Source of the DNA: Mesorhizobium sp.
GTDB lineage: Bacteria; Pseudomonadota; Alphaproteobacteria; Rhizobiales; Rhizobiaceae
NCBI GenBank assembly: GCA_019509685.1
Contig: JAEKLU010000064.1
Location: 1-7,552 of the forward strand
Length of the DNA stretch: 7,552 nt
Reading direction: 5' to 3'
In this document: piece after piece, positions 7,264-7,552 of the stretch
Layout of the letters: each line of letters begins with the position of its first letter
Position numbering within the stretch: position 1 is the first letter of the stretch
Translations under genes and position numbers: made by a program
The notes under the pieces: model-generated
What the model saw: only the letters and a program-made list of their open reading frames with translations
Databases searched by the model: none
What the model was told of the DNA's origin: nothing

Positions 7264-7282
7264 GGTTAAGGCCGCATTAACC
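7264..7282 (-). promoter_or_regulatory. CtrA-binding box upstream of ftsK
   Basis: The site GGTTAA-GGCCGCA-TTAACC is a perfect 6-bp inverted repeat. It fits the CtrA consensus TTAA-N7-TTAAC exactly on both strands (TTAA at 7266-7269 and 7277-7280). It lies about 80-100 bases before the ftsK start codon, within normal promoter range. CtrA is the master cell-cycle regulator of alphaproteobacteria and controls division genes in Caulobacter and rhizobia. Its control of ftsK here is an inference from the site alone. The site is AT-rich against a GC-rich background, which makes chance less likely. Confidence 0.65.
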
Positions 7283-7311
7283 ATGGCCATTTACCGATGC
7301 ACCGCGGACAC

Positions 7312-7342
7312 AAAGATGGCGGACCGCTGGCCCGCCACCTTT
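7312..7342 (-). terminator. Probable terminator hairpin of the right-edge gene
   Basis: On the reverse strand the stem AAAG-G-TGGCGG pairs with CCGCCA-T-CTTT (11 pairs counting one G-U) around a 9-base loop. It lies 49 bases beyond the stop of the right-edge gene and ahead of the ftsK promoter region. The descending arm ends in TCTTT, but no further T-run follows, so it would be a weak intrinsic terminator. Confidence 0.45.
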
Positions 7343-7391
7343 CATTTGAAACGCCGAAACGATCAGGCCCGTCCGGACCCGATCTTGAGCA

Positions 7392-7552
7392 TCACTTGTT
7401 GGCGCCGCCATAGGCCATCAGGTTGGCGCAGAACTCGGCGTGAGGCTTGCTCATCGCCGCGTCCTGGCACTCCTTCATCATCTTGTCCTGCTTGTCCTTG
7501 GCCGTCGAAGCCCAGGCCGCCTTGAAGTCGGCTTCCGGCTTCATGGTCTTCA
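7392..7552 (-). CDS. Unrecognised small protein, C-terminal part (partial)
   Basis: The reverse strand is open from the window edge to TGA at 7392-7394, giving at least 53 residues. Visible blocks are KPEADFKAAWASTAKDKQD, KMMKECQDAAMSKPHAEFC and ANLMAYGGANK at the C-terminus. It is lysine- and alanine-rich, probably helical, with two cysteines 14 residues apart that might pair if the protein is exported. An ATG lies in frame at 7542-7544, but the frame continues past it to the edge, where the first complete codons are AAG ACC. The real start may be just outside. Codon use has the strong G/C third-position bias of the neighbours. A ribosome binding site cannot be seen. I recognise no family. 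It shares the strand with ftsK but seems separated by a hairpin. Confidence 0.65.
   Translation of the reverse strand, partial: KTMKPEADFKAAWASTAKDKQDKMMKECQDAAMSKPHAEFCANLMAYGGANK

Larger units (their letters stand above)
7184..7391 (-). promoter_or_regulatory. ftsK upstream region
   Basis: This 208-base gap without a gene lies between the small right-edge gene and ftsK. It holds, in ftsK reading order, a terminator-like hairpin (7312-7342), a palindromic CtrA box (7264-7282), a GATTC CcrM-type methylation site (7236-7240), and a hairpin GCCGGGCGC/GCG-CAC-CCCGGC (7211-7234) in the probable leader. No clear sigma-70 promoter pair could be picked by eye. Confidence 0.5.

Noticed and set aside
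7220..7525. 101-codon plus-strand open frame over the ftsK upstream region
   Set aside because: It covers the CtrA box and hairpins and is antisense to the better-supported right-edge gene, and its composition is not protein-like.

Overview
The window reads as chromosomal DNA of an alphaproteobacterium of the order Hyphomicrobiales (Rhizobiales), most likely Mesorhizobium or a close relative. The grounds are the high GC content, the gene set (CenR/OtpR-type response regulator, single-domain cyclic-nucleotide protein, xth, lolA, ftsK), a DUF1127 protein, and intergenic palindromes of types I remember from rhizobial genomes. No database search was possible, so the genus is an inference.

Layout, left to right. 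The left edge holds the first 23 codons of a LysR-type regulator on the minus strand, divergent from a small DUF1127 gene on the plus strand. An 84-bp heptanucleotide repeat/hairpin element fills the gap between that gene and a convergent L,D-transpeptidase (YkuD) gene on the minus strand. The transpeptidase is divergent from an OmpR/PhoB-family response regulator (CenR/OtpR type). A 250-bp spacer made of mosaic palindromes follows, then a cyclic-nucleotide-binding protein without a DNA-binding domain. A large imperfect palindrome separates that gene from a convergent minus-strand block. In its own reading direction this block runs: an unrecognised small protein (cut by the right edge), ftsK, lolA, xth. 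Almost every gap holds a hairpin or repeat, several of them probably dispersed intergenic repeats that double as transcription ends.

The genes are mostly concerned with the cell envelope and division: peptidoglycan cross-linking (L,D-transpeptidase), envelope regulation (CenR type), lipoprotein transport to the outer membrane (LolA) and septal DNA translocation (FtsK). Exonuclease III is a DNA-repair enzyme at the end of the same strand run. The best regulatory signal is a perfect palindromic CtrA-type box (TTAA-N7-TTAACC on both strands) upstream of ftsK, with a GANTC methylation site nearby. This suggests cell-cycle control of the translocase.

I found no clearly new multi-gene system. The observations most worth a second look are the phase-locked heptad element that ends two converging genes, the CtrA box, the regulatory region between cenR and the L,D-transpeptidase gene, the altered nucleotide-binding cassette of the 151-residue protein, and the Tat-like signal on LolA.
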